Shown: positions 11,466 through 19,242 of the stretch, piece after piece
How the letters are laid out: each line of letters begins with the position of its first letter
Position numbering within the stretch: the first letter of the stretch is position 1
Assembly: GCF_023555415.1 (NCBI RefSeq)
Contig: NZ_JAKRYL010000026.1
Location: 1-59,219 of the forward strand
DNA: 59,219 nucleotides
Direction of reading: 5' to 3'
Source: Halalkalibacter alkaliphilus
GTDB lineage: Bacteria > Bacillota > Bacilli > Bacillales > Bacillaceae_D
The notes under the pieces: generated by a model
Told to the model about the DNA's origin: nothing
Databases searched by the model: none
Seen by the model: the letters and a program-made list of their open reading frames with translations, nothing else
Translations under genes and position numbers: made by a program

Positions 11466-11498
11466 AAACAAAAAGAGGATGCCAATATGACATCCCCT
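11466..11498 (-). terminator. Terminator of ftsH
   Basis: On the minus strand GGATGTC (11489-11495), a 5-nt loop and GGCATCC (11477-11483) are followed by a T-rich tract. It begins a few bases after the ftsH stop. The rest of 11306-11466, upstream of coaX, shows no other feature I can support. Confidence 0.7.
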
Positions 11499-11503
11499 GT
11501 TTA

Positions 11504-13495
11504 TTATTCATCTTTTTTCTTATCTTCAGCAGAAGGCTCCTCATCTTTCTTTTCATCAACCTCTTCCGGAGTTGTATCTTCATCCTTTTTAGAGTTGATA
11601 TTCACCTTCATATCCGCCTCACTGCCCCCATCTAAATACTTATTTGTATGATGGTTATCAGGAAGCTTTCCTTCGTTAATTAACGATTTAATTTGCTCTG
11701 CATCAAGTGTTTCGAGCTTTATTAATGTCTCTGCAACAAGATCTAAACTTGCCTTATTCTCAGTCAAGATCTGTTTACAACGTTCATAACACTCTTTAAT
11801 AATCTTCTGTACTTCTAGATCAATCTCATGAGCGAATGCATCACTATAATTTTGTTCATTCTGAATATCTCGGCCTAAGAAAACCTGCCCACCAGAATTG
11901 CCAGAACCAAACTGCATTGGCCCCATCTTTTCACTCATTCCATACTCTGTCACCATCTTACGAGCAATTGCCGTTGCTCGTTGGAAGTCATTATGAGCCC
12001 CTGTACTTACTTCACCAAATTGAACTTCCTCAGCAACACGCCCTCCGAGTAGTCCGATAATCTTGTCAAGCAACTCAGGTTTCGTCATAAAGTAACGATC
12101 CTCCTTAGGAAGCATAACCGCATAACCACCAGCCATACCCCTTGGGACAATGGTAACTTTATGAACCATGTCAGCACTCTCAAGCTTAACACCTACAACC
12201 GTATGTCCAGCTTCGTGCCAAGCAACAATATTCTTCTCCTTAGGTGAAATGACACGACTCTTTTTCGCAGGTCCAGCTATAACGCGATCGATCGCTTCTT
12301 CAACATGAATCATATTTACTTTTGTTTTATTATTTCTTGCGGCAATTAAAGCAGCTTCATTTAATAAATTCTCAAGGTCTGCACCAGAGAATCCTGGAGT
12401 TCGTTCTGCAATTGCTCTTAAATCAACATCATCATCTAATGGCTTGTTACGAGCATGTACTTTTAAGACATCTTCACGGCCATTTACATCTGGACGGTTA
12501 ACTTGAATTTGACGGTCAAAACGCCCCGGACGTAATAAGGCAGGGTCTAGGATATCAGCACGGTTTGTCGCTGCGATGATAATGATCCCTTCATTTGCAC
12601 TAAAACCATCCATTTCAACAAGCAACTGGTTTAATGTTTGCTCACGCTCATCGTGTCCGCCACCAAGTCCAGCTCCACGTTGACGACCAACTGCGTCAAT
12701 CTCGTCAATAAAGATAATACATGGTGCATTCTTTTTCGCGTTCTCAAATAAATCACGTACACGAGAAGCACCGACACCAACAAACATTTCAACGAAGTCC
12801 GAACCACTAATTGAGAAGAACGGTACGCCCGCTTCACCAGCAACTGCTCTTGCAAGCAATGTTTTACCCGTTCCTGGCGGTCCAACTAAAAGAACCCCTT
12901 TTGGAATACGTGCACCAATAGCAGAGAACTTACGTGGATCTTTCAAGAATTCAACAACTTCAACAAGTTCTTGCTTCTCTTCATCGGCCCCTGCAACATC
13001 TTTAAACTTCGCTTTCTTCTTATCATCACTTACTAGCTTAGCTTTGCTCTTTCCAAAGTTCATGACACGGCCACCGCCGCCTTGAGCTTGGCTCAATAAG
13101 AAGAAGAATAAGATGAAGATAATGATGAAAGGAATGATCGATGTAAAGAATGTAACCCAACCACTTGTCTCATCAGCAGGCTGAACATCGACATCAAAGC
13201 CACCAGCAGCTCCTCCAGGTCCAAATAGCAGGTCTGCAGTTTGCTCACTTTGCAGGACATATGTTTCAAAATACTCTCCCTCTTGTTGGTCAGTAAATTG
13301 TCCTCGTATTAAATAAACTTGCCTTACTGGCTTAACAGAAAGCTCATTAACCTGACCTTGCTCAAGTCTTTCAGTAAATTCAGTAAACGTAACGTTTTCA
13401 ACTTGCGCTTGATCAGTACTAAAGACATTTACAATTCCAATAATAACGAGAAAGATAAGTAAATAAAAAATAGTATTACGGAATATACGATTCAT
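11504..13495 (-). CDS. ftsH: ATP-dependent zinc metalloprotease FtsH
   Basis: A membrane-anchored AAA protease that degrades misfolded membrane proteins and regulators. The 663-residue protein has one N-terminal membrane segment (about 8-24), an extracytoplasmic domain, a second membrane segment (about 117-135) and a Gly-rich linker. The AAA module follows, with Walker A GPPGTGKT (205-212), Walker B IIFIDEID and the SRH region, then a protease domain with HEAGH (427-431). The tail is very acidic and lysine-rich. GGAGGTCAAGG precedes the ATG. It follows hpt, and the two are probably co-transcribed. Confidence 0.98.
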   Translation of the reverse strand: MNRIFRNTIFYLLIFLVIIGIVNVFSTDQAQVENVTFTEFTERLEQGQVNELSVKPVRQVYLIRGQFTDQQEGEYFETYVLQSEQTADLLFGPGGAAGGFDVDVQPADETSGWVTFFTSIIPFIIIFILFFFLLSQAQGGGGRVMNFGKSKAKLVSDDKKKAKFKDVAGADEEKQELVEVVEFLKDPRKFSAIGARIPKGVLLVGPPGTGKTLLARAVAGEAGVPFFSISGSDFVEMFVGVGASRVRDLFENAKKNAPCIIFIDEIDAVGRQRGAGLGGGHDEREQTLNQLLVEMDGFSANEGIIIIAATNRADILDPALLRPGRFDRQIQVNRPDVNGREDVLKVHARNKPLDDDVDLRAIAERTPGFSGADLENLLNEAALIAARNNKTKVNMIHVEEAIDRVIAGPAKKSRVISPKEKNIVAWHEAGHTVVGVKLESADMVHKVTIVPRGMAGGYAVMLPKEDRYFMTKPELLDKIIGLLGGRVAEEVQFGEVSTGAHNDFQRATAIARKMVTEYGMSEKMGPMQFGSGNSGGQVFLGRDIQNEQNYSDAFAHEIDLEVQKIIKECYERCKQILTENKASLDLVAETLIKLETLDAEQIKSLINEGKLPDNHHTNKYLDGGSEADMKVNINSKKDEDTTPEEVDEKKDEEPSAEDKKKDE

Positions 13496-13563
13496 CCTTG
13501 ACCTCCTCCCACGACAATACAGCTTTGTTTATCGTACCATAATTGTTCTTTCGTTCACAAACA

Positions 13564-14112
13564 TTAACTCTCATAAATTTCTGGCTTTAAAACTCCTATG
13601 TAAGGCAGGTTACGATATCGTTCTGCAAAATCGAGTCCGTAGCCAACGACAAACGCATCAGGAACCGTGAATCCAGCCATATCCGGAACGAGATCAACTT
13701 TTCTTCCGTCTGGTTTATCTAATAGCGTTACTACTTTCACTGATTTGGCTTTTCGGTAGTGGAAAAGCTTCACAAGATAGCTTAGTGTTAGACCGCTATC
13801 AATAATATCTTCTAAAATGAGCACATCCCGACCTTCAACAGAAGTATCTAAATCTTTAACAATCTTCACTTCTCCTGAAGAAACCATCCCTGCTCCGTAG
13901 CTTGAAACGTCCATAAAGTCCATTTCGATGTGAGTATCAATGCGTTTTGTTAAATCTCCCATAAAAGGCATAGCACCTTTTAATACACCAATGACCAAAG
14001 GAAATCTCCCATCATATTCCTCTGTTATCTGTTTCCCTAACTCTTTACACTTTTCCTGTATTCGTTCCTCAGAAATAAGTATTTCTTTAATCTCGTCCCT
14101 TATCAATGTCAA
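13564..14112 (-). CDS. hpt: Hypoxanthine-guanine phosphoribosyltransferase
   Basis: Salvages hypoxanthine and guanine to IMP and GMP. The 182-residue protein carries the PRPP-binding loop [14 protein letters not shown] and the purine-contact segment [20 protein letters not shown]. The start is a TTG (14112) five bases after GGAGG; another TTG two codons later is possible. It lies 12 bp after tilS. The tilS-hpt-ftsH arrangement is conserved in Firmicutes; in B. subtilis HprT also affects ftsH expression together with TilS. Confidence 0.96.
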   Translation of the reverse strand: MTLIRDEIKEILISEERIQEKCKELGKQITEEYDGRFPLVIGVLKGAMPFMGDLTKRIDTHIEMDFMDVSSYGAGMVSSGEVKIVKDLDTSVEGRDVLILEDIIDSGLTLSYLVKLFHYRKAKSVKVVTLLDKPDGRKVDLVPDMAGFTVPDAFVVGYGLDFAERYRNLPYIGVLKPEIYES

Positions 14113-14124
14113 ACAAACCTCCTA

Positions 14125-15525
14125 CTATTCATCAGATCTCTCGTTCCTATAGCTTGTTAAAACTAATACCTTTTTCGTATCGTGTCCAACATCGGCAACT
14201 TTAGACCTGTGTAAAAATGGCACCCATACAATTTGTCCTTCACCATCAATAATGATGGGCCAATGTTCCCTGTCTTGTTTCGGAACCTTCCTGTCAATAA
14301 ACAGTCGTCCTACTTTTTTCGTCCCATCCATACCCCTACACGTCATGCGATCGGATGGTTTTTTACTTCGAACAAGTAAAGGCTCCGAGACAACATCATA
14401 ATCCAAGATAATTTGGTTGTCCTTTTCAACTATATCCTGATCCTCTGTCACATATGACTCAATAATCCATGTTTTCGTTGAAAGACTCCCAGGAATGGGC
14501 AGCGTTTGGACTACTTGTTCAACCTCATTTGTATGATCTTTCATAAAATGACATAAATCATACTCACGTCGAATGAGGGTAGAGTCTGGGAAATGAAGAT
14601 CGGCTGATGGTTTCCCATGTTGAAGCATTTCGAGCACTTGTTCAATATGTATAGACGTAATCAATGGTGAATTTTTCCCGTAAAGATAATTTAATATTAG
14701 ATGAATCACCCTTCTTTGTAAAGGGAGGGCTATGTTTAGAAGAGCGATACGAGAAATTGTAACGTTTCGTTCACTTTTATTTGTAATAATAGTAGATTTC
14801 GCTTCTTCTGCTAAAGCCATTAACAAACTTTGATCATCCGTTTCCCATTCATTCTTCCTTTGTACATGGGTATGAACCATTGGGTTCTCTTCTTTTAAGA
14901 AAGGGAGGATTTCTTGTCGGAAACGATTCCTTGTATAAGCAAACGATTCGTTGCTGGAATCACGTCTTGGATGCAATGATTCTTCTATACAATATTGCTC
15001 AATTTTATCTTTAGTTATTCCTAGAAATGGACGAATTATTACACTCTGTCCAATTTTACGTTTGACTGGAATTCCATATGTAATTAAGGGGAGACTTCCT
15101 CTAACCATCCTCATAAGTACAGTCTCTACTTGGTCATCTCCATGGTGACCTGTTGCTAAAATACTATTAGGATATCGCGACAGGAGCTCTTCAAAATAAG
15201 AATAACGCAATTCTCTAGCAGCTACTTGAGTACTCATATTATTGTTACAAGCATACTCTTTTACATTTACACGTCTCTGATAGAAAGATATTCCGCGCTC
15301 ATGACAGAAATGCTCAACATAGTGAGCATCTTCATCAGCCTCTTCCCCTCTGAGCTGGTGATGAACATGACAAGCAGCGACTTCAATTTGATAGTGTTCT
15401 TTATTCGACCAGAGGTAGTGAAGAAGAGCAATGGAATCTGGTCCGCCAGAAACAGCAACAATGACAAGCCTACAATCTTCAAATAGATGATGCCGTTTTA
15501 TAAAATTATGGACGTCTGATTTCAT
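14125..15525 (-). CDS. tilS: tRNA(Ile)-lysidine synthase
   Basis: Converts C34 of the CAU-anticodon tRNA-Ile to lysidine so that it reads AUA; essential. From the ATG at 15525 the protein is 466 residues. It has the PP-loop ATP pyrophosphatase motif SGGPDSIALLHYLW close to the N-terminus, CHVHHQLRGEEADED and ATGHHGDDQVETVLMRM typical of TilS, and a C-terminal TilS domain. The ATG is 14 nt from GGAGG, which is long; a TTG four codons upstream is closer. It overlaps the preceding exporter gene by 20 bp. Confidence 0.94.
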   Translation of the reverse strand: MKSDVHNFIKRHHLFEDCRLVIVAVSGGPDSIALLHYLWSNKEHYQIEVAACHVHHQLRGEEADEDAHYVEHFCHERGISFYQRRVNVKEYACNNNMSTQVAARELRYSYFEELLSRYPNSILATGHHGDDQVETVLMRMVRGSLPLITYGIPVKRKIGQSVIIRPFLGITKDKIEQYCIEESLHPRRDSSNESFAYTRNRFRQEILPFLKEENPMVHTHVQRKNEWETDDQSLLMALAEEAKSTIITNKSERNVTISRIALLNIALPLQRRVIHLILNYLYGKNSPLITSIHIEQVLEMLQHGKPSADLHFPDSTLIRREYDLCHFMKDHTNEVEQVVQTLPIPGSLSTKTWIIESYVTEDQDIVEKDNQIILDYDVVSEPLLVRSKKPSDRMTCRGMDGTKKVGRLFIDRKVPKQDREHWPIIIDGEGQIVWVPFLHRSKVADVGHDTKKVLVLTSYRNERSDE

Positions 15526-15955
15526 AGCGCTGTCCAATCCCTCCTTTACCAATGGAGAAAATAGATAAAGCAAAAACAAGTCCTGCGGCAATTCCTCCAG
15601 CCCTAAGCATTGTTTCAATACCTAATTGCAATCCATTTAAATAGTCACCATCTACAAATGCAAGCATTGTAAAATAAGCTCTACTCCCCGGAACTAAAGG
15701 GATGATTGCTGGAATACTAAAAGTTGTAACTGGAACTCGAAACTTTTTTGCTAACAGATGGGCAACAGTAGCACAAATAAATGAAGCAACGGCTGTAGCA
15801 AAAATATCTGACATACCAAACGCCGGCAACACCGAATATATATACCAGGCTAGGGCACCAATCGCTCCAGCAATCCATAAGATGCGCTTTGGAACATTAA
15901 ATATGACACCAAATGCTACTGTAGCAAAGAAACAAAATATTAATTCAATAATCAT
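15506..15955 (-). CDS. Threonine/serine exporter, small C-terminal-type subunit (DUF3815/YjjB-like)
   Basis: A 149-residue integral membrane protein with about four to five hydrophobic segments, matching the C-terminal half of ThrE-type threonine/serine exporters. It shows KRILWIAGAIGALAW and VPGSRAYFTML, the latter equivalent to the VPG motif in the larger partner. It lies 22 bp after the gene for the larger half and overlaps tilS by 20 bp. In Corynebacterium ThrE is one chain; here it is split, as in E. coli YjjP/YjjB. Substrate is inferred from family only. Confidence 0.8.
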   Translation of the reverse strand: MIIELIFCFFATVAFGVIFNVPKRILWIAGAIGALAWYIYSVLPAFGMSDIFATAVASFICATVAHLLAKKFRVPVTTFSIPAIIPLVPGSRAYFTMLAFVDGDYLNGLQLGIETMLRAGGIAAGLVFALSIFSIGKGGIGQRYEIRRP

Positions 15956-15977
15956 TTTTTCCTCCCGAACCCTTCGC

Positions 15978-16730
15978 CTATAAAAATAGAGCGATCGCTA
16001 GTGCTATGCCTGTCGCAATCGATAAAGCCGTTATGACCGCTTCAGCTCCTCGACTCACACCAGCAATAAGATCACCTGACATTAAATCTCGAACAGCATT
16101 TGTTAGTGGAATTCCAGGTACTAAAGGCATTAACGTTCCTATAATGACTTGATCTAGGTTTTCTCCAAGTCCTAGAAGAACGAGAAAAATAGCTACTGTT
16201 CCACCTAAAAATGCAGACGTGAATTCAGCAAAAAATTTAACCTTTGTATAGTCTTGAATCATAACGATGCACCAACTGGCAACAAACCCTGCGATAAACG
16301 CTGGAATTGTATCATATAAGTTTCCTCCGAACAAATAGGAAAAAGCACCACCAGCAACCCCGGAGGAAAAATGCAGGAGTATTGGAGGGTAATTCATCGG
16401 TGCTTTTGCTATTTCTTCAAGCTTTCTTAGTGCCTCATCGTCCGTAATTGTTCGACTTACAAACTCTCTAGAGACTTGGTTTACAAGGGTCACTTTATTT
16501 AAGTCTTGCAGCCTATCATCAATACGGATCATCTGCATGACATCCCCCTTGCCATCATCTTCAAATGAAAGAAAAATCCCAGTTGTCGTCACAAAACTAT
16601 GGACATTTTTAAACTGTGCTGATTTTGCCATCCTCTCCAAAGTTTCTTCAACTCGATACGTTTCCGCGCCATATGTAAGCATGATTTCACCAGCAAGCAA
16701 ACACATATCCATCATCCGATCGGCATTCAT
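15978..16730 (-). CDS. Threonine/serine exporter, large subunit (DUF1212/ThrE N-terminal, YjjP-like)
   Basis: A 250-residue protein. The first 120 residues are a soluble domain with GAETYRVEETLERMA and FVTTTGIFLSFED; hydrophobic segments then run to the C-terminus and include LMPLVPGIPLTNAVRDLMSGD, the ThrE hallmark. It is paired with the small subunit gene downstream, so the two probably form one transporter. The pair sits between yabT and tilS, adjacent in B. subtilis, and so appears to be an insertion. In E. coli YjjPB has been linked to succinate export, so the substrate is open. Confidence 0.85.
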   Translation of the reverse strand: MNADRMMDMCLLAGEIMLTYGAETYRVEETLERMAKSAQFKNVHSFVTTTGIFLSFEDDGKGDVMQMIRIDDRLQDLNKVTLVNQVSREFVSRTITDDEALRKLEEIAKAPMNYPPILLHFSSGVAGGAFSYLFGGNLYDTIPAFIAGFVASWCIVMIQDYTKVKFFAEFTSAFLGGTVAIFLVLLGLGENLDQVIIGTLMPLVPGIPLTNAVRDLMSGDLIAGVSRGAEAVITALSIATGIALAIALFL

Positions 16731-16748
16731 TTCATTTCTCCTTCATCC

Positions 16749-17750
16749 TCACATCATTTGTCCAAATAAGTATAGGATATAAGCTAATAGAAGAAAAGAG
16801 GAAAGCAGGAAGATTTCAACAAAGTAGGAGGATTTCTTTTCCTTTTTCTGTACACTTTGTTTTTGTGATCCTTTCGCTTGTTTTGGTTTGCTTTTCTGCT
16901 TTATTTTCTCTTTTACTGGAATATGTTTATAGCTAGAACTTTTTGAAACAGCTTTAACCATATCTTTTCTCATTTCTATAGCTGAATGATACTTTCCTTG
17001 CAGAGCCTTTAAGATTACGTCTCGATATGGGATAAGCAATGCCTTTTCGTCGATTCGTTGTTTCAGCTGTGCAAATGTTTTTTCGCCTTGCTTCTCAAAC
17101 CTACTTGGATAGGCACAATTGATCATCATCATTGCTACTGCAAATAAATCATAACTCGGCTCCGCTTTACGAGAACCTTGTCCCCAATAACCCCGATCAT
17201 AAAACTCCGTATATTCTTTGATTGAACGGCCAACTAGTGTTGTGCCCCCTACATCAAGCCACCTAATTCTAGCAGGAGGTCCAACGACTAAGACATTGTC
17301 TGGTTTCAAATCTCCAAATACCCAGCCAGCTGTATGCAAGCGGTCCAAGTCTCCAAGTAATTGAATCATTAAAATACCAAGCCATTCTGCCCCTTTATTT
17401 TGCATATACTCAATAAACTGAGTCCCTTTTAAATATTCCATTACATAGAATGGAAAGGTCCCCTCTGATGTAACAAAGTCATCGACATCTAGCAAAGAAG
17501 GTCCAAGAATTTGTCCTTGAACCTTCGAGAAATGTTTTAATACATTAACCTCTGATGTTATTGACATACTATCCATACCCACTTTTAAAGCAACCAAACC
17601 TTTAGCCGAATCAGCTAAGTAGACAGATCCAGTCGCTCCTGCCCCAAGAGGACGGATAATTTTATAAGGATGACTATGCCACTTCCCAACAACTTTGGCC
17701 CCAGATTGTAATTTACATACCTGATTCTTCGAGTAGCTGTTCTTCATCAC
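16749..17750 (-). CDS. yabT: Sporulation-associated membrane Ser/Thr kinase YabT
   Basis: In B. subtilis a DNA-activated Hanks-type kinase at the sporulation septum that phosphorylates RecA. The 333-residue protein has the glycine loop LGAGATGSVYLA, the VALKVG lysine, catalytic loop GDLKPDNVLVV and the DVGG magnesium motif in place of DFG. After residue 270 there is a lysine-rich basic stretch, fitting DNA binding, then one C-terminal membrane helix (SSYFVEIFLLSSFLLLAYILYLF). It overlaps yabS by 38 bp; GTG or the next ATG is the start. Confidence 0.92.
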   Translation of the reverse strand: MMKNSYSKNQVCKLQSGAKVVGKWHSHPYKIIRPLGAGATGSVYLADSAKGLVALKVGMDSMSITSEVNVLKHFSKVQGQILGPSLLDVDDFVTSEGTFPFYVMEYLKGTQFIEYMQNKGAEWLGILMIQLLGDLDRLHTAGWVFGDLKPDNVLVVGPPARIRWLDVGGTTLVGRSIKEYTEFYDRGYWGQGSRKAEPSYDLFAVAMMMINCAYPSRFEKQGEKTFAQLKQRIDEKALLIPYRDVILKALQGKYHSAIEMRKDMVKAVSKSSSYKHIPVKEKIKQKSKPKQAKGSQKQSVQKKEKKSSYFVEIFLLSSFLLLAYILYLFGQMM

Positions 17751-18453
17751 CAGCCATCAAACTCCTTCTTGAGCCTGACTTCGTAAATTTCTGCAGGGCA
17801 ACTTGCAAAGCAGGACCCGTTGGAGTAATCCCGCCAGAAGAAAGCTTTTGAAAGATTCCTGAGAGTGAATTAAGCTGCGGCGACCAATCAAGTAACTTAT
17901 CGATATCCTTTTTCTTCCCGGGAAATGAATACAAAGCAAAGCGATTCGCTCCCATTCTCGAAGTAAGACTGATAGATAAATCAGTTAATGCTTCTTGAAC
18001 CATCGGTAGTTTGTTTTTCATACTAGCACTTGTATCTACTAAAATGAGTACATCTAAATTCATCGTTTCACCAAGCTCATCTACTACTTCCATTACTTGA
18101 CCTCTTTTAGCTGGGGAAAGGTCTTCCATCTCTTGGTTTCCACCAAGAATTTGCGATAGCTCCTTATTTACCACACCATGAATCGTTTGAGTCATTGCTT
18201 TTCTTGTAACCATTTGAACAGTTTGTGCTAACTGCTTTGCATAGACAACTTGACTTACCCCGCCACCTGCCATCGCAATCGCTTCTACTTCTTCTATTCC
18301 TTGTTCATTTAAGTGATTCCCATCAACGACACCAATTACATTTACAGTAATTCCTTGCTCTCTAGCAAGTGCTGCAATCGCGACTGGATCTTCACCTTGA
18401 TTTGAATGACCGTCTGTTAACAGCAAAATCTGTTTTAACGTACCTTTACTCAC
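17713..18453 (-). CDS. yabS: VWA-domain protein YabS
   Basis: A 246-residue protein of two von Willebrand A-like halves. The N-terminal part has LLLTDGHSNQGEDP; the second domain begins near residue 130 with the MIDAS motif LVDTSASMKNK. Such domains bind metal and protein partners; the partner here is probably YabT, whose gene overlaps it. Function is unknown in B. subtilis, where it belongs to the spoIIE-yabS-yabT cluster. GTG start with GGAGGGG upstream. Confidence 0.9.
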   Translation of the reverse strand: MSKGTLKQILLLTDGHSNQGEDPVAIAALAREQGITVNVIGVVDGNHLNEQGIEEVEAIAMAGGGVSQVVYAKQLAQTVQMVTRKAMTQTIHGVVNKELSQILGGNQEMEDLSPAKRGQVMEVVDELGETMNLDVLILVDTSASMKNKLPMVQEALTDLSISLTSRMGANRFALYSFPGKKKDIDKLLDWSPQLNSLSGIFQKLSSGGITPTGPALQVALQKFTKSGSRRSLMAGDEEQLLEESGM

Positions 18454-18533
18454 TTTGCATCCCCTCCAAGTAGTCAGATGTTACCATCATTCACTAGCCT
18501 CAGAGGTTTTATACGTAAAGAGGAACTTTGTCG

Positions 18534-18582
18534 AAGAGTTTTAAGAAAAAAGGACGCCCTTCCCTTTTTTCTTAAAACTCTT
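18534..18582. repeat. Perfect 20-bp hairpin anchoring the first repeat array
   Basis: Arms 18534-18553 and 18563-18582 are exact reverse complements with a 9-nt loop (ACGCCCTTC). Each arm contains an A6/T6 run. It lies in the spoIIE-yabS gap, adjacent to the first structured repeat copy. Loop plus right arm is repeated before every further copy of the array; the left arm is present only once. It resembles a bidirectional terminator. Confidence 0.8.
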
Positions 18583-19165
18583 GCAATGAGCGGAGCCGCC
18601 GTTGTCTCTTAAGCCTTTTGAACGGGTTTCTCAAAAGGCGCACGGCGCGCGGAGCCATTGCACATCCCTCAATCCTACTAATTCCTCCAAAAAAGACGCC
18701 CTTCCTTTTTTTCTTAAAACTCTTGCAATGAGCGGAGCCGCCGTTTTTCTTTTAAGCCTTTTGAACGGGTTTCTCAAAAGGCGCACGGCGCGCGGAGCCA
18801 TTGCACATCCCTCAATCCTACTAATTCCTCCAAAAAAGACGCCCTTCCCTTTTTTCTTAAAACTCTTGCAATGAGCGGAGCCGCCGTTGTCTCTTAAGCC
18901 TTTTGAGCGGGTTTCTCAAAAGGCGCACGGCGCGCGGAGCCATTGCACATCCCTCAATCCTACTAATTCCTCCAAAAAAGACGCCCTTCCCTTTTTTCTT
19001 AAAACTCTTGCAATGAGCGGAGCCGCCGTTTTTCTTTTAAGCCTTTTGAGCGGGTTTCTCAAAAGGCGCACGGCGCGCCGAGCCATTGCACATCCCTCAA
19101 TCCTACTAATTCCTCCAAAAAAGACGCCCTTCCTTTTTTTCTTAAAACTCTCCTACTAATTCCCA
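18583..19165 (+). repeat. Tandem array of four structured 79-80 nt repeats, period 142-143 bp
   Basis: Copies lie at 18583-18661, 18725-18804, 18868-18946 and 19010-19089. Each can fold into outer GCAATG/CATTGC, middle CGCCGT/ACGGCG and inner GCCTTTTGA/TCAAAAGGC stems around a 9-nt loop (ACGGGTTTC or GCGGGTTTC). Copies are separated by a 28-nt tail and a repeat of the anchor hairpin's loop and right arm. Copies 1 and 3 share CCGTTGTCTC, copies 2 and 4 share CCGTTTTTCT, so a 285-bp dimer was duplicated. A partial unit ends the array. Two identical-looking 90-aa frames here reflect the repeat, not real genes. Confidence 0.9.
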
Positions 19166-19242
19166 AAAAAGGACCCCTTTCTTGAAAATTTAATGTTAGT
19201 TAGTCAATGATGTCATCTTTTTTCAATTCAATTTTCTATTTT

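Noticed and set aside
18602-19159. Two 90-aa proteins on the plus strand
   Set aside because: They are 285 bp apart and nearly identical because the underlying repeat is. No ribosome sites precede them.
18583-19165. CRISPR array
   Set aside because: The repeated unit is about 142 bp and the sequences between copies are themselves nearly identical, so there are no unique spacers; no cas genes are nearby.
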